Shown piece by piece: positions 47,164 to 60,375 of a stretch of DNA of 64,000 bases. A program made the translations under genes and the position numbers. The stretch lies in assembly GCF_003597395.2 (NCBI RefSeq), contig NC_133773.1, forward strand, positions 73,381,223 to 73,445,222. The letters are read 5' to 3'. The notes under the pieces are model-generated. The model saw nothing but the letters and a program-made list of their open reading frames with translations, did not search any database and had not been told where the DNA came from. Positions within the stretch are counted from its first letter, which is position 1, and every line of letters begins with the position of its first letter. Source of the stretch: Chelonoidis abingdonii. Taxonomy: Eukaryota > Chordata > Testudines > Testudinidae.

Positions 47164-48227
47164 ACTATATATTTTTTTTTTTTTAAAAAAGAAGCTTCTC
47201 TACTTCTGTTTGTTCATATAATCTCTCTAGTATGATCCAGTAATGAGTCTGCAACCAAACTATATTAGGCAGTAGGAAGGGTAACAATAAATTTCCCACA
47301 CTCATCTTTATAGGATATTTAATAGGATTCAGACTCTTCCTTGAGTTACATAAACGCCAATGCTGTTAACCACTTCAGTGCTAAACAGCGTATAAGGTAC
47401 AGCCTCAATATATGGGCTTTCACTGTGCCAGTTTACTTAGCGCTTCCTAGGAAATTGCATCAGGATAAATGTATGTGTGATGACTTGGGAATCTGTACAA
47501 TTTATGAATTCTGTGTGAGATAATATTCTCTATATTTTTATCACACTGCAAACTCCATTCTGAATATGGGGACAAAAGTTGCCTTTTGTATGGTCTCTCT
47601 GCTACCATGTTAGTCTGACATTTGATAGGGTAGTTATGCTGGGCTGACAATAGAGGGTTGTTAAATCAAGATGGTCCTTTATTGAAATACAAACATTTTG
47701 GACAAAAGGGTGGCTCCCAACCAGGAGAACTGGTTTGTCAGGGTAGAAGTTCGGGGGGAACTCACCAGCCAGGGGTCACCCATTGAGGCTGATCAGAAGG
47801 TCCCCTTACAGAAGGACTGGAAGGTTATTTAAAAAAAAAAAAAAAAAAAGACAGGTGCTGATCTGTTTGAAGTCTTCAGCTGCTTTCAGCTTATGAGGGA
47901 AGTAGTAGGAGCCTGACAAGGCAGGGAGGAACCTTGCCTACTCGAATTCAGATGGTCCATGAAGGACTCCCAAAGGAAAGTGAGCTAGAATGTGACTGAG
48001 AGGTGGGCATTGTATTCTGGATGTTTGAGTTTTTTATATAATCTGTACTTTGTGGATTTTAGAGTTGGGTGAAATTTCAGACACAATATTTGATGAAAAA
48101 TGTAGCTTTGGATGATTCAAAACTAATCATGAATTTGACATGGATGATTTCAGCCATTCATAAAACAGCCAATGGAGGAGGAGGTAGTGATGATCCTGCT
48201 GTTTTCCTCCCCTTCACCCATAACCTT

Positions 48228-48290
48228 GAGCCTAGTGGTTAAGCCGCTCACCTAGGATGTCAGAGACAGAGGTTCCAACCTGCATTCTAA
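48228..48290 (+). repeat. tRNA-like SINE 5' fragment (MIR-type)
   Basis: TAGTGGTTAAGCCGCTCACC (A-box-like) is followed 20 or so bases later by GGTTCCAACC, which still fits a Pol III B box. The rest of the SINE is missing or degraded. Confidence 0.55.
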
Positions 48291-48696
48291 TACAGAATTA
48301 AAATGTTTTTTTTTTCCAATTCACCCAAAATTCCTCAACACTTTAGATTTGGTTTGACTGGAACCATTCCCCACCCCCTACCCCCAGAACTGCCATGAAA
48401 CTGAAAATCAGTTATTCACCCAGCTTTAGCCTATTTCTGTTGCTTAAGAGCAATAGTGTGTTAGGATCCTGTGTGAAGTGTCTCCATTCTGTGCCAGTAC
48501 TAGGCTTCACAGATTAAGAAATTGCTTAGGATCCCCAATTCACTTTTTTTAGTATCTGTTGTGTGTGAGGGGGCAAAAATATTCCTGTTTAGGGCCCCCA
48601 ATGGGTTAGCACCACCTCTGTCTGCATTTCATGTGTTACATCTATTGTGTTCCCCTTTAATGAGGTAAACCAGAAGACTCTCATTTTTGGGTGGAG

Positions 48697-48720
48697 TTGT
48701 GTGTGTGTGTGTGTGTGTGT
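48697..48720 (+). repeat. (GT)n microsatellite
   Basis: Uninterrupted GT dinucleotide run of about 24 bp. Confidence 0.9.
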
Positions 48721-49697
48721 AAGTTACAGGGGCAGTCTGAGGGTTTGGTACTGATTCCACAAAATGGGCGGTAAACTGTGTGGTAGAAACTCTTTGGACA
48801 GGATGCCAGCTAGAAGATCCATAAGCAATCAGGCGGCTTAAAATACAAACGAGTGTGTGCTTGACTGAACCAGGGACAACATTTTCAAGGAGATGAACAA
48901 GAAGTTGGGACAAATGGACTTATTCAACTCTGAATCAGAGAAACTAAGAGGTGGCTAAGACTTACTAGTTCACTCTGTTTGTCTTCTCTCCAATGCAGAA
49001 TTTATCTCTACAATCCATTTGCTAATATTTTGTCCAGTTTATACATGCCAGGCAATGCGACTTGCTCTGTTCTATCCTTAGAGGACTATTCTGTACTCTG
49101 ATGGAATGTACTGGCTGGAAGCTTTCCTCTAATTCCACTTCTTAATTTCATCCCATGCCTTGCTGCATCTCCAATGTTAAAGCACAGCTAATGTTTGCAC
49201 ATAATGTTCTTTTAAATCTTTCTTTATAAAAAAGTCCTTCAAAGTCTCTGAGAAGTCTTGTTTCTGTATTCAGAACACACTGCAATTTGTTTCTTTTGAA
49301 TGCCCAGTTACCAGAAAAAAAACAAAAACAGTATTTCATGTGCGGTGACCAATGCAGTATGGAGACATAGTATTAGCTCCCAGATCAGTGACATAGTGTC
49401 TCTTATGCAAACTGAGATTAAACTGTCCTTTTTTGCTGCCATATCACACTGCAAACTCATGTCTAATTTGCCCTCCATTATCACCCTTCGATCACTTTCA
49501 TCTTTACTGCTATCCAGGATTCTCTTCCTTGTGGTATATTTGCATTAATGATTATCTTTCAAGTGTGTATCTGTTTTCCATTTCCCCCCAACAATCTAAT
49601 TCTGTGACTTTTCTGACCATGTTTCTGGTGCATCTAGGTCCTTTATATTATACCTCTGTCTTTAGTGTCACATTAGTTTTATATGTGGATTTTATTA

Positions 49698-49722
49698 ATA
49701 TAATAATAATAATAATAATAAT
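49698..49722 (+). repeat. (ATA)n microsatellite
   Basis: Uninterrupted TAA/ATA triplet run. Confidence 0.9.
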
Positions 49723-52168
49723 GAATGCCTGGTCATTAATGAAAATTTAAACTAAAATGGCATATACCTCTCTTCCCTTGAAACTTCCCACTAGAAACCT
49801 CTGGTTAGTTTCATCTGGGGGGACCAATGTGCAGAAAAGTACTTGTCACCTGAGACCCGCCTGTGAAACTTATAGTAGAATGTGTCCCATTGTTTGATTT
49901 TCCTTTGGTTTTTGCTTGTGTTTGTTCCTTTGGTCTTAGATTTCCCTGTTTTGAGTAGATGGAAACAAGAGGACCTGCATTACTTAAGTATGTGTTCCAT
50001 AATCAAATTTTCTTATGCACAAAGCTCTTATTTGAAGATAGGTTTGACTTTTAGACCATCTGATAGCAGCTGAGTGGTCTTTTTTAAATGTAGTGGTAGC
50101 CCCCAATGCTAGTGCCTTGTGTACAGCTGTCAGCAACACAGACGCCACCATGATAATATTAATAGGCACCTTGTTGGCTGGCTCATCATGTTAACCAGAG
50201 AATTTTTGGATTAGAGAGTGAGTCATCCTGTCATATCTAAAGCTGCTGCTCACGTCATGCTTGTCGTTTTATTCCAATTTTAGTTCCTTTTTTATTAAAA
50301 AAATATATAAATAAAATAGCAAAAAGGACAAATCCATAAATAATGTGACACAAATATACAGTACTCATGTGAGCCCAAGAAAATACTTCCCTTTTAATGT
50401 TACTACCATCTTTTTAAAAGAGTTATTGTAAACTTTTTCAGGCATTTCAGTTTCCGATGCTGTCAATATGGCATCTTTTAGTGGCAATAAATATACTTGT
50501 AAAAAATTTTTATAGTTAGTTAAAAATCTTAGTTATTTTCTCAATTCCACAGAGTTAGGAGCTCAGTGTTCCTCAGTGTTCTTCAGTTCTGTGTTAGGAA
50601 CTCAGCAGGAATGGTGCATCTTCTATACTTCCAATGACAAATATTTCTTCTTTCCTGGCAGTAACCACTGATACTCCTAGGCTCCCTCTCACCAGCACTA
50701 CTACTCTTGAGAGAAGGACCTGCTTGTTCGAAGTTCCCTGCATCTAGCACCAGCATTCCTTCCAGGTGAGTCCCCTCTTATACCAGCTCCTTTTCCTCAG
50801 TGGGTCTCTGTGCAACATGTAAATAAATCAATCCAGCTCCATTACTGATTGCGTACCACCATTTCAGAGGAACTCAAATATTGATTTACAGGACAGGACA
50901 CAATCATGGAAATATACATTTCAGGAATAATCTCAACTGTTTTGTATATAATGGAATGAATTAATAGAATGGTTTACAGCATTATTATTAATTAATAGAA
51001 ATGCTGTTTTATTTTCACCATCAAAGACAATCATTTAAATACACCATTCCCTTGATTTGTGGTTGGTGGCCATGAGCCTTGGGCCCGTCTGAGCTTTGAT
51101 CAGCACAGGACCTGTGATGGAGGTAGCTCTACCCCATCTTTATGCAACCCTGATCCTGATGCTGGCTGGGGACTTGTTCTGCCCCTAACGCAAATTACAG
51201 CAGCTTCAGAGCTTCTCTAAACTGAGTAGGCTGCTAACATGCTCAAAGAGCCGTGACATACTGCTGGTTGGGCTGACTCTACCCCACACGGGGATTCCCG
51301 CAGCTCATTCCTTCAGCTGATTGGTTGAGCCAGCTGTGTGGCCCTTTGTGCCATGGAATTACCTTCACTAAAGTAGTGGTAGCCAGAATTATTTATCCAA
51401 AGGTTAATGTGTTTATTTAAGGCTCTGCACTTATGTGAATTGCACTTCCAGCATGTTCTGTGCTGGAAATATTTTCAAAATGCTGTGTAAGCTTTTATTT
51501 GTGACACAGATCAAGATCATCAAAGACAAGACAGTGTTTTGTTGAGGGTTTAGTTGAGCTTTCTTAAAGTAATTAGCAACTACTGTGATTATTACAAAAT
51601 TGTTAACCTTAACTGGGTATAGGTATTGAAGAACCTTGGACAGTAGGTGCAAACTGCATGGGAAAGGAAAATTTAGGGTATGTGGTGAAATAAAGGAACT
51701 TGGGGAGTTTTTTGACCATGGCAATCAGAATAAGATGTGTATATATGTTGTTAGTAATGAGCTAAGTTTTTTTGAGCAGACTAAGCTGCAATGGCGTCCC
51801 TGGATTGAGTAAAACTAATTTTTGCCCCTCTGTCTGTGCTGTTATATATTTAGTAAACAAACTTGATTGAGTATTACCTGTTTATTAATAAAGTTGTCAA
51901 AACCTAATGGTAGTTATAAAGTGAACATTAGTTATTGTAGCCACAGAACAGAAAAAAATATTTTAGAATTTTGTAGAGTTTTCTGTATTCCCATCTCCAA
52001 GCATTCTAAAATGAGTCAGGCCCCCCAAAATCCCGAGAGATTATTTTTAACCTGACATTTTAAAAACAATTTTTGATTCAAAGCAGAGTTTTTCTTCCAC
52101 GGTCTCTCTAAATCAGGCAAAAGAGAGACTTGAAGTTGGGTTTCTCACATGCCAGACCCTTCTGTCTC

Positions 52169-52428
52169 TGGTACATCTACGCTGCAATAAAGCACCCGGG
52201 GATGGCCCATGTCAACTGACTCAGGCTCATGGGGCTTATGCTGTGGGGCTATAAAATTGCAATGTAGAAATTGGGCTTGGGCTGGAGCCAGGCTCTGGGT
52301 CACTCCCTCTGTGGGTGCCAGAGCCTGGGCGCAAGTCTGAACATCTACCCTGAAATTTCATTGCCCGGTGAGCCAGAATTAGCTGACCCAGACCAGTCAC
52401 AGGTGTTTTATTGCAGTGTAAATGTCCC
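52169..52428. mobile_element. hAT-type MITE, palindromic
   Basis: Ends GGTACATCTACGCTGCAATAAA and (inverted) TTTTATTGCAGTGTAAATGTCC mirror each other. Inner parts also mirror: CAACTGACTCAGGCTCATGG against GAGCCAGAATTAGCTGACCC, and TTGCAATGTAGAAATTGGGC lies in the middle with TGGAGCCAGGCTCTGGG. The whole element is close to a long palindrome. No clear target duplication. Confidence 0.8.
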
Positions 52429-52429
52429 C

Positions 52430-53255
52430 TCTCACAGCTCAGAAGTAACAGAAAGCCTTGGAACCAAAAAATGCAGTGAAAATATAATTGAAACTAATAT
52501 GTTATACCAAATTGTTTCAGCCAGCTCTATTTAGAACCACTAGTGCAGAGGTCAGCAGCAATGGATAACAGCATAATATGAGTGGGCAATGAACTGAACA
52601 TTTTTGAACCTTTACCAATATTTGCTTTGGTTAGAATTCTTCGCAATGGTTCAGGTTAGTTCTTATTTTACCGAAAAGGGTTTGCCCATGACTACTGAGA
52701 TCTTTGAAGTGACTTAATAGTTAATAAGTAAAAAGTAAGTTGCTTCCCACAAGCAGACACAGATAATCTATCCTACTGGTAGTAAAATTATGCATGATTG
52801 TTTGTGATGGTTCCCCCTACCTCAGCTACCTTCATTGGCCATAGACATGGATTTTTGTTTAGATTGCTGATTTTCAGCTTTTTTTTCATTTCAGTATGGA
52901 GAAAAAGTAGCAGTTCAGTGCATTTAAAGAAAAAAAAATGCCCTAGTCTGAATAATCTAGCAATGATTTCTACAGACAGGATTTGTGATGCTTTTTGTTT
53001 GGCAGTAGTAGTTGTGTGTGTTTGTTCTGTTTCTAGCCAGTCAGTTCAACAATAATTGACTTGTTAAATAATCACAAACCCATTCCACATTCACTTGTGA
53101 CTCAGTGAATGTCAAAAAAATTTCTATAATTTTTTGTAGAAAAAATGTTGAAGAAATGAGTTGCTTCTTCAACGTAGCTGATTGATTTAGGAGATGGTAA
53201 TAAAAAACATGCCAATACTGCCTGTTGGAATGACAGGAAGCTGTAGAATTCTTGA
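52430..53255. other. Non-coding stretch, no gene recognised
   Basis: AT-rich, with short chance frames only. Confidence 0.5.
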
Positions 53256-53259
53256 GTAG

Positions 53260-54610
53260 CTGTTGTGGATCGGGTTACATGGGGATTTGTGACTTAGGAA
53301 GGAGAACCCCATTACTGATTATAGAGTGAGGTGGTAAGGGGATGGTCCAGCTGGATAACTTCCTCCTCCCTTCCTGTTGACTGGCTATCTCAGCAGCAAT
53401 AGAAGTTCTTGATTTCCTTCCTTTGCCCACAGTGCTGGAAAAGGGGAGCTGAACAGAAACCTTGTGCCTTCAGGCAGGGTCCACTTGAGGCCAAAGGTCC
53501 CAGATAGGATAAGGTTCAGGAGTGTCCCCTGGCATTATCTGAACCAGTGATTGCTAGGTCACTCCAATCCTTAACTCTGGGAGGCAGTCTTACCCTGCTC
53601 TGCTGTGAAAACCCCCACTCCTAGGCTGTTCACGCACAACCTCTAGCATGAAAGTTACTTGGATTGTGCAACCAAATGACACCAGCAAATATCTCCAGTC
53701 CTAGACACAACACTAGGAACCTCTGTCTTGCAGTGTCCAGTTATTCCTGCCGGACACTGCAAGCTTATATGAGTTCATCAGTTTAACAAAGAAATTGATG
53801 TGAACCAGGCCTGGTACCCCAAGGGGAGTCTCTGAAACACTTCAAACCAAACACACTGCTTCAGGTAGAATAAACAAACAGATTTATTAACTACAAAAGA
53901 TAGATTGTAAGTGATTATAAGTCAAAGCATAAGAAGTAAGATTTGGTCAAATGAAATAAAAGCAAAACGCATTCTAAGCTGATCTTAACACTTTCAGTGC
54001 CCTTACAAACTTAGATGCTTCTCACCTCAGTCTGGCTGGTTGCTCTTCAGCCAGGATCTCCTCTTTGATCAGTGCTCCAGTTGTTTGGGGGTGGTGTCTG
54101 TAGATGGAAGTGGAAGGGAGAGGAAGAGTATGGCAAATGTCTCTCCCTTTTATCATGCTCTTTCTTCCTGCTTGGCTTTGCCCCTCCCACTGCAGGGTCA
54201 GGTGAGCATTACCTCATCATAATCCCTGATTGACCAAGGGAAGTGGGGTGATTCACTCAAGAGTCCAACAGATCCGTTGTTGCTGCCTAGGTCAGTGTCC
54301 TTTGTTCCTGTGAGGTTGGGCTGGGTTTGTCCCATACAGGCCCTGATGAGGTGTGAACTGCCCCTCTGTTCCTGGAGAGTTTTGCCTGGGCTTGTTTTAA
54401 GCCATGAGGACACATTTTCAACTTCATAACTATATACACATGAAATTACAACCTATAACATTACTATAAAAACCAGTGCTCGGTGCATCTTGAGCCTTCC
54501 GAAGACACCCGACATGACAAACTTTGCATTGGATACCACACAATCATATTATATGAATGAACATGGGGGTGCAGGCTGTTCCCCCAAGATACACAGTGTT
54601 GCAGCAGCGT
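53260..54610 (-). repeat. LTR-like dispersed repeat, about 1.3 kb, probably antisense
   Basis: Reads as one continuous, fairly well preserved repeat. On the minus strand AATAAATCTGTTTGTTTATT (complement of about 53869-53890) looks like a polyadenylation region, followed by GGGGTACCAGGCCTGG and a perfect hairpin (53727-53763). It shares TTTATTAACTA.AAAAGA with the repeat at 31960-32960. I could not fix the ends. No convincing coding frame. Confidence 0.45.
53727..53763. other. Perfect 12-bp hairpin in LTR-like repeat
   Basis: CTTGCAGTGTCC (53727-53738) and its exact complement (53752-53763) are separated by a 13-base loop. The RNA from either strand could fold. Confidence 0.85.
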
Positions 54611-54729
54611 CTCTAGGATGCAGGTAAAAAGAGAATTGAAAGCCAAGAACCGATACTACTGCAATACAAATAATGACTCAGAATTACACTTCTGGTCAAC
54701 TGAAATCAGCTTTAGCCCAGTTTCTATCC

Positions 54730-55020
54730 TATATAACAGGCACACTCAGGGGTGTGCACAAGGAGGAGAAGCAGGACCATCCCCAATAATCAGCTGGGGC
54801 ATAGAACTCCTCTGGCCCAGAGGCCATGGCAGGATCACAGAACCCTTGCAGTCTCAGGGCTATGGTACAGTTACAGAGCTCCCCGGCCCCAGGGCTGTGG
54901 TGGCCAGGCCACAGTGAGGAGAGCGAGCTCCTCTGTCCCTGGGACTGCACCAGGGGCACAGAACCTGCCCCTCCAAAATTGGTCATATTTAAATTCCTGT
55001 GGAACCCAAGGGGCACGCAT
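54730..55020. repeat. GC-richer segment, unidentified
   Basis: A locally GC-rich block with short near-repeats (CAGAGGCCATGGCAGGATCACAG, CAGGGCTATGGTACAGTTACAG, CAGGGCTGTGGTGGCCAGGCC), which suggests a degenerate minisatellite with a unit of about 35-50 bp. Overlapping frames on both strands come from composition. Confidence 0.4.
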
Positions 55021-56165
55021 CTCTTACTAGTTTCAGAAAGACTTTCCTGTGTAAAAAGGACAGAATTTGGCCTACCATCCCTTGCAATTATGAACTGAAT
55101 TTTCCAGGCTCCTATAGACTTTGAGCCTAAGGAAACAAGTGCTTTTTAGAATTTCTCTGCATGCCATTTTTACAAATTAGAAACTCCAGCTAATGCATAT
55201 TTGTTGAGTATACCAAGGTGTCAGGAATTCACTAGGGGCAAACAGAAATATAATTTACTGACTAAAGTATTTTTCAAGTTGTTTAAATCTTATTCCCTTT
55301 CCCCACCATTCCTCCAGACTCCAGTAGGCTGCAGTTTAATATCTAAGGAATAAAGTCAGTGCTAGCAGTGTATACCGCTGCATAATCTATGTGTTTGGGT
55401 GTGGGGGGGGACACGGGTGGGGGTTGTGGTTGGGTTTTTTGTTGTTCAAAAGAGTGAAGAGCACTAGGAGACTTTAGTATTTCCATAAAGTATGCTTGAG
55501 TGTATTTTGAAGTGGTTCCCTGTGCCTGTGTTGATGACTAGGATGGTTGAACCAGTTCTGCTAAAGTAACAACCAATTTGGCACTCTGTCCAGCCTTTCC
55601 ATGTTTAGTTGTTTTTACCCTTTCTTTGTATTGATTTGGACTCCCTGGAGGATAGCGCTGCAAACATTAGGGTTACACCATTAGGGTTCTGTGTCAAAGC
55701 ATACCTTTCTGAGGGTTGGAAAATGTTTGGTTAAGGATCACAGGTAGAACTTCCTCATGTGTCTGCTGGTATTGGCAGAGTAGAATGAGTGATACAAGTG
55801 AGATGCCAGGCCTATGTCCCTGTACCACATTGTACCTCCTCTGCATGCTACACTCTCTTGTGCGCTTTGCGAATTTACTAGGTCCTACTACAAATATCAG
55901 CTATCCAGTCTGCCTCTCCCTGTCTACAGTGGGTCTCACCCTCCTGTCCTTCACCCTTCTGCCTTCCTTTCAATTAGTTTCCATCTCCAGTTACACCCTC
56001 CCACACACTACTACAAAACTCTCTTCCTTTCCCACAGACTGTGATGGCCCCACTCTAAAAGTAATCTTTACTACGTTATTGTAATATGACAAATATATAA
56101 CCACATGCCTGCTATCATCCTGGTCACTCTTCTTGTATGTTTTGTCCCTTTTCCTAGGTCTCATG
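55021..56165. other. Non-coding stretch, no gene recognised
   Basis: Contains a G-rich part at 55403-55436 with four G-runs. A 122-codon frame (55716-56084) is Ser/Leu/Thr-rich and shows no motif. Confidence 0.5.
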
Positions 56166-56184
56166 TGTTTGCAGTTTTTAGATT

Positions 56185-56295
56185 AAGCCTTTCAGGGCAG
56201 GGACAGTGTCTTCCTACATGTGTTCAGTGTCCAACATGATAGGGCCCAGATCCTGAGCGGGGCCTTTGGGCAATACTGCAATAATAAATCTAAAT
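56185..56295 (+). repeat. L2-like LINE 3' tail
   Basis: TTTCAGGGCAGGGACAGTGTCTTC, then CATGATAGGGCCCAGATCC and CAATACTGCAATAATAAAT follow the order of an L2-type 3' end with its short TAA-like tail. Confidence 0.65.
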
Positions 56296-57280
56296 TAATA
56301 ATAGTTCTTCTTTAACAAAGGACTCCTGTTATCCAGTATGAAGAGCTACCTAGCCAGGTCAGGTAAGAGAAAACAGTGGGGAGGGGTAAGAAATCATAAC
56401 AATGTTCCAAAAAAATCCATTTCTGTTTTTCATCCAAACTGTTTACTCACCTACTTCCTATCTTCCACTTTGTGCTCTGTTCTTGTGACTTCTACAAGGC
56501 TTTTCTCACTCATCTTCCAACATTCTTAAGTATGGTGTTTGACCAAGCTTCATGTTTACACAGTCAGCTAGTGAAAAATAGTTCACAGGAAAGTTTCTTA
56601 AACCTTTTATTAAAGTGCAATAGTTCCATGGAAGTGTCAGACCTGAAAGCAGGGAAAATATTGTCAGTTTTAGTGTTTCACTCAGTTCTAACTGAACTTG
56701 TTGGCTGTTGCAACTGCAGTCAAGTGATTGGTTTAGAAAGTAGAATTCGGTCATCATTGAAGGAATAATTGCTTTTCTGCTGGTCATAAGACTACACAAT
56801 CAGTTTTTGTAGTTTTCTTAAAAACGCAATACTGATACTGCCTCATAAACTTGAGTTCCATACAAGCCTTCCAAAATAAAACAGAGTATGGTCATCTGTA
56901 AAGCAAACTTTGAGGGAACAGACCACTATTTGGTACAGGTTTTGCCCGTGTTGCAAATTAACATGATAGTTACTGCCTGCCAAATTGTTTTGCAGATTTG
57001 TAGTGACTCTGAACTATTTCCATAAATATTGGCTGATATATCAAACACTTGACAATTCTGAGAACACTGAAAATGATTGCAAATTTAAGAAAATATTCTA
57101 CAAACAGATGTGGAGCACTGTGGCACTGATAATGAAATTATACAGACTACGAGACCAAGAACTGATCTTGCAAAATACTAAATACTTTTAGCTACATGGA
57201 AGTCTGTAGGAGCTGAGGATATTAAGCATTTTAAGGAGGTGTTCAGCATCATGCAGGATTATAACAGTGTTTATAATTTA
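56296..57280. other. Non-coding stretch, no gene recognised
   Basis: AT-rich, with overlapping chance frames on both strands at 56472-56799. Confidence 0.5.
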
Positions 57281-57284
57281 TTCA

Positions 57285-57508
57285 TAGATGTTAAGTCTAT
57301 TAAAGGCTATTAGCCAGGATGGGTAAGGAATGGTGTCCCTAGCCTCTGTTTGTCAGAGGGTGGAGATGGATGGCAGGAGAGAGATCACTTCATTATTAGC
57401 TGTTAGGTTCACTCCCTTTGAGGCACCTGGCATTGGTCACTGTTGGTAGACAGGATACCAGGCTAGATGGATCTTTGGTCTGACCCAGTACAGCTGTTCT
57501 TATTAGTG
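57285..57508 (+). repeat. CR1/L3-type LINE 3' end
   Basis: GGCTATTAGCCAGGATGGGT, then GATGGATGGCAGGAGAGAG, GGTTCACTCCCTTTGAGGC and GGTCTGACCCAGTACAGCTG followed by TTCTTATTAG. This is a well-preserved 3' end of an L3/CR1-type family abundant in sauropsids. Confidence 0.75.
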
Positions 57509-57512
57509 TCTA

Positions 57513-57735
57513 AGCGTATGTCTTAACTGCAAGAAGACATATGCAATAGGCTAAAGTCAGCTGCCCCTAAGGTGTCTCTTCACTGTAGTTGTATATGAGC
57601 TAGCTTTGATCTAGTTAGCTCAGGTACCACTAGGATGTGCTGCTGCAGTTTCACTGTTATTGATACTGACACTAGCTCAGGTATATCTACATTTGTTGCA
57701 ATCGCACCTCTGACTCCACTGTAGGCATACCCTAA
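57513..57735 (+). mobile_element. MITE (AGCTAGCTC-rich family)
   Basis: Left end GCGTATGTCTTAACTGCA, right end CTGTAGGCATACCCT, which mirror each other loosely. The core GAGCTAGCTTTGATCTAGTTAG and the right part GCAATCGCACCTC match the split element at 7480-7863. It sits directly after the CR1/L3 end. Confidence 0.65.
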
Positions 57736-57739
57736 ATAA

Positions 57740-60299
57740 CAAAACCAGAAACATGGAATTAATGGTGACAAGACATACACGAATAAAAGTCTTCGCTGTT
57801 CCACTACACAAAGAAACAGACACAAAAAATGGTGACTCAGCCTCCTCCCCTCAAACTCATGCGATTAATTTAGAAGTCATGAGATTTAAAGAAATGAAAC
57901 TTGGGGTTCTTTTATTTGCCTTCTGGTTTTCTAACTTTTAGATTACTCTGGGATCACATTTTCAAGCTTTTTTTCTCCACCCATGATGGTTAGAAACTTA
58001 CTGTTATTTTTATGATAAAGCTGGAATTCTCACAAATGCACCTGACCCCAGTAGCTAGAGCTTTGAGAAGTATAATGATTGTGAGATTCACAATATAATT
58101 GTCAGAGTTGGCAAAGGAATAATATTTTGTACCAGAGAATTAGAAAGCATCTGTGAAGAATTCTCCTTCATGTTTATTTTATAACATGTATGGCTCTAAA
58201 GAACTTACAAAGCAGTGAAAGAATATTACTGACTTTTCAGTAATGATAAATAAGGTCTGTTCTGTTTTTCATGAACTATTTCTTAAATACCCAGTTCTTC
58301 TTCATCTTGTAACTACGATAAGGGAAAGCAAAGTAATTACATTTTTATGCTGGGAATAATTTCATGGTATAAAACATAAATTAGAATACTGCTTTACTGC
58401 ATTAATATTATTCAGCTCAATTGCATTGAAAATGAGATGTGAAAGTATGCAATTAAAATGTTCTCTTTGCTTTGGGAGATGACTTTGTCCACTGCAGTTA
58501 TATCAATCATTGGGATAACAGGGCAGCTGCCTGAAGGCCAGAGGTCACTCTGCAGCACTCAGCCTCTGTTTCCGCCCCCTCTCCACCCGCTTCAGCATCC
58601 CTTAAGAATTCCACAGCATTTTAAACATTGCCTCTTCAGGAACTGGGAAGGGCAAGGATTCTAGTTTATTTAATCTAGCACAGAATCTCCAGTACCTGGT
58701 TAGGTCTCAAGGCCTTCTCTGTTGACTAAGGAAACCTCACAGCTCTCCTTCTGTGTCTTGGACTGTTCTTCTCCCTGGTCCCTTTGATTCACCCTTTGCC
58801 AGTTTTACTCAGGCTGGCAATAAAGTCTGTCCTGACCAGAACTCTTCCCTGGTACTCCAAAACAAACACTAAGTCTTTACACCTGTTTGAAAGTGGACCT
58901 GACCTATGCCCTCCTTCCTGAAGGATCTGTTCTCCCTCATCTCTTTCAACACCTACTTATAGGCTTTACCTGGCCAGAAGTCTGGCTCTGGCCTTCAAAC
59001 TCTCCCGATCACAGAGCCTTCTTTGCTGAGAGTCTCCTGTACTTTGAGTTTTTTCCTCCTTCTTGGTGCTCTTCATAGTGGAATCACCTGATCCATACCC
59101 AGGTGTGGCTCCTTAGTAATCAGGGCTGGCTAACCTCAGGTCCTCCAGTCTTTGAGGTGACACTGTCTAAATCTCTACTTACAGCCACTGTATTCTACAC
59201 TGAACATAGATACAGCACACTGCAGGTGGCCCTGTGAAATCATAGAGGAAAATGGATACTTTGATTACGTTTCATATTTATTAAAAACCTGGCAGCTGCC
59301 ATTATAGTCTCTTAAATTTCAAGAGTAGGTGGAGGTAGGCTCATTATAAATCTTATACCATATTCATTTGGGAGATCAAAATGTGCAAATAATTACAGGC
59401 AAATTACAGTCCAGAGAGTCCACTTCAAAGGGGAACAAAATGATTACTTAGTGCTTCATGCAATATTTGAATGATAGATTCTGATGTGGCTGCTTTCCAC
59501 TTGTCCCTTCATAAATCCTAAAAATTACAGATGTATCACAAAGGTTCTGAATGAATAATTGATGTGCTTAATATTATGGGTGGCTATTAGAAGTCATTCT
59601 TTTGAAATAATTTGAATTAAGAAGGTTAGTGGCCACCTAGGGTTTGATAATTTATTTTTAAGGATTTAAAAGAGCAAGCCTGCTTTGCTAACAAACAGCT
59701 TCTACTTGATAAGCACATATGAAATTACAATCTGTTGTTGGTGTTGTTGAAACAGTTCTAATGTAACATATTGTATTAGTCTAATATATTCCTAATAAAG
59801 AGTTGTACCATATGGCAATTTTTTCAGCATAATTTAATCATATCAACCACCCAAATACAGTATTCAGAATGAAAAGAACACACTTTTTACAGATATTCTG
59901 TTGGCGCTCCAGTAGTAATATGTAAAAGCTGTGAATCATTGAATAATTCCTGTTTGCTTAATAGGTGGCTGACAGCTGAAAATGCTCACCTCAAACCCAA
60001 GCACTTCCTTCCAACCCAAAGTATTTTCATTATAAAATTCTTACAAAATATCTCTATTTCTGGGTTACTGGCTAACTCATGTTAGGAAACTTAACATACC
60101 TTTACTGGGTGTGTGTAATCAAGATTTTACTCTGATTAAAGGAGCATCAGTTGAATGGTGTAATATATGATGATTCCCATTAATGAAAGATTTGTGGATA
60201 TTGTTCCTGGTGGAGGGAAAAATGCTCTTTTTCTCTTTCTGCTTCTCAGCAGTCATTTAGATAAAGCATTTTTTGCTATATCAAAATAATGCTAGATAG
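57740..60299. other. Non-coding stretch, no gene recognised
   Basis: AT-rich apart from 58470-59200, which is C/T-rich and reads like an old dispersed repeat (GGCAATAAAGTCTGTCC, then CAGGTGTGGCTCCTTAG). I cannot assign it. Confidence 0.45.
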
Positions 60300-60309
60300 G
60301 AAGTATGGT

Positions 60310-60375
60310 TTTATAGTTAAGGTACTAGACTGGGAGTCAGGTGGAGGTCTGGTTTCAGTTCTCATTCCTGTTTGG
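60310..60375 (+). repeat. MIR-type tRNA-like fragment
   Basis: TATAGTTAAGGTACTAGACTGGGAGTCAGG resembles the 5' tRNA-like part of MIR (GTTAAG...CACTGGACTGGGA). The B box is degraded. Confidence 0.45.

Larger units (their letters stand above)
47170..52168. other. Non-coding stretch, no gene recognised
   Basis: AT-rich DNA holding an A19 tract (47831-47849), a tRNA-like SINE fragment (48228-48290), GT and ATA microsatellites, and a less AT-rich part at 51050-51340 that may be an old repeat. One segment (50662-50765) looks like a spliced exon but does not code (see findings). Confidence 0.5.
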
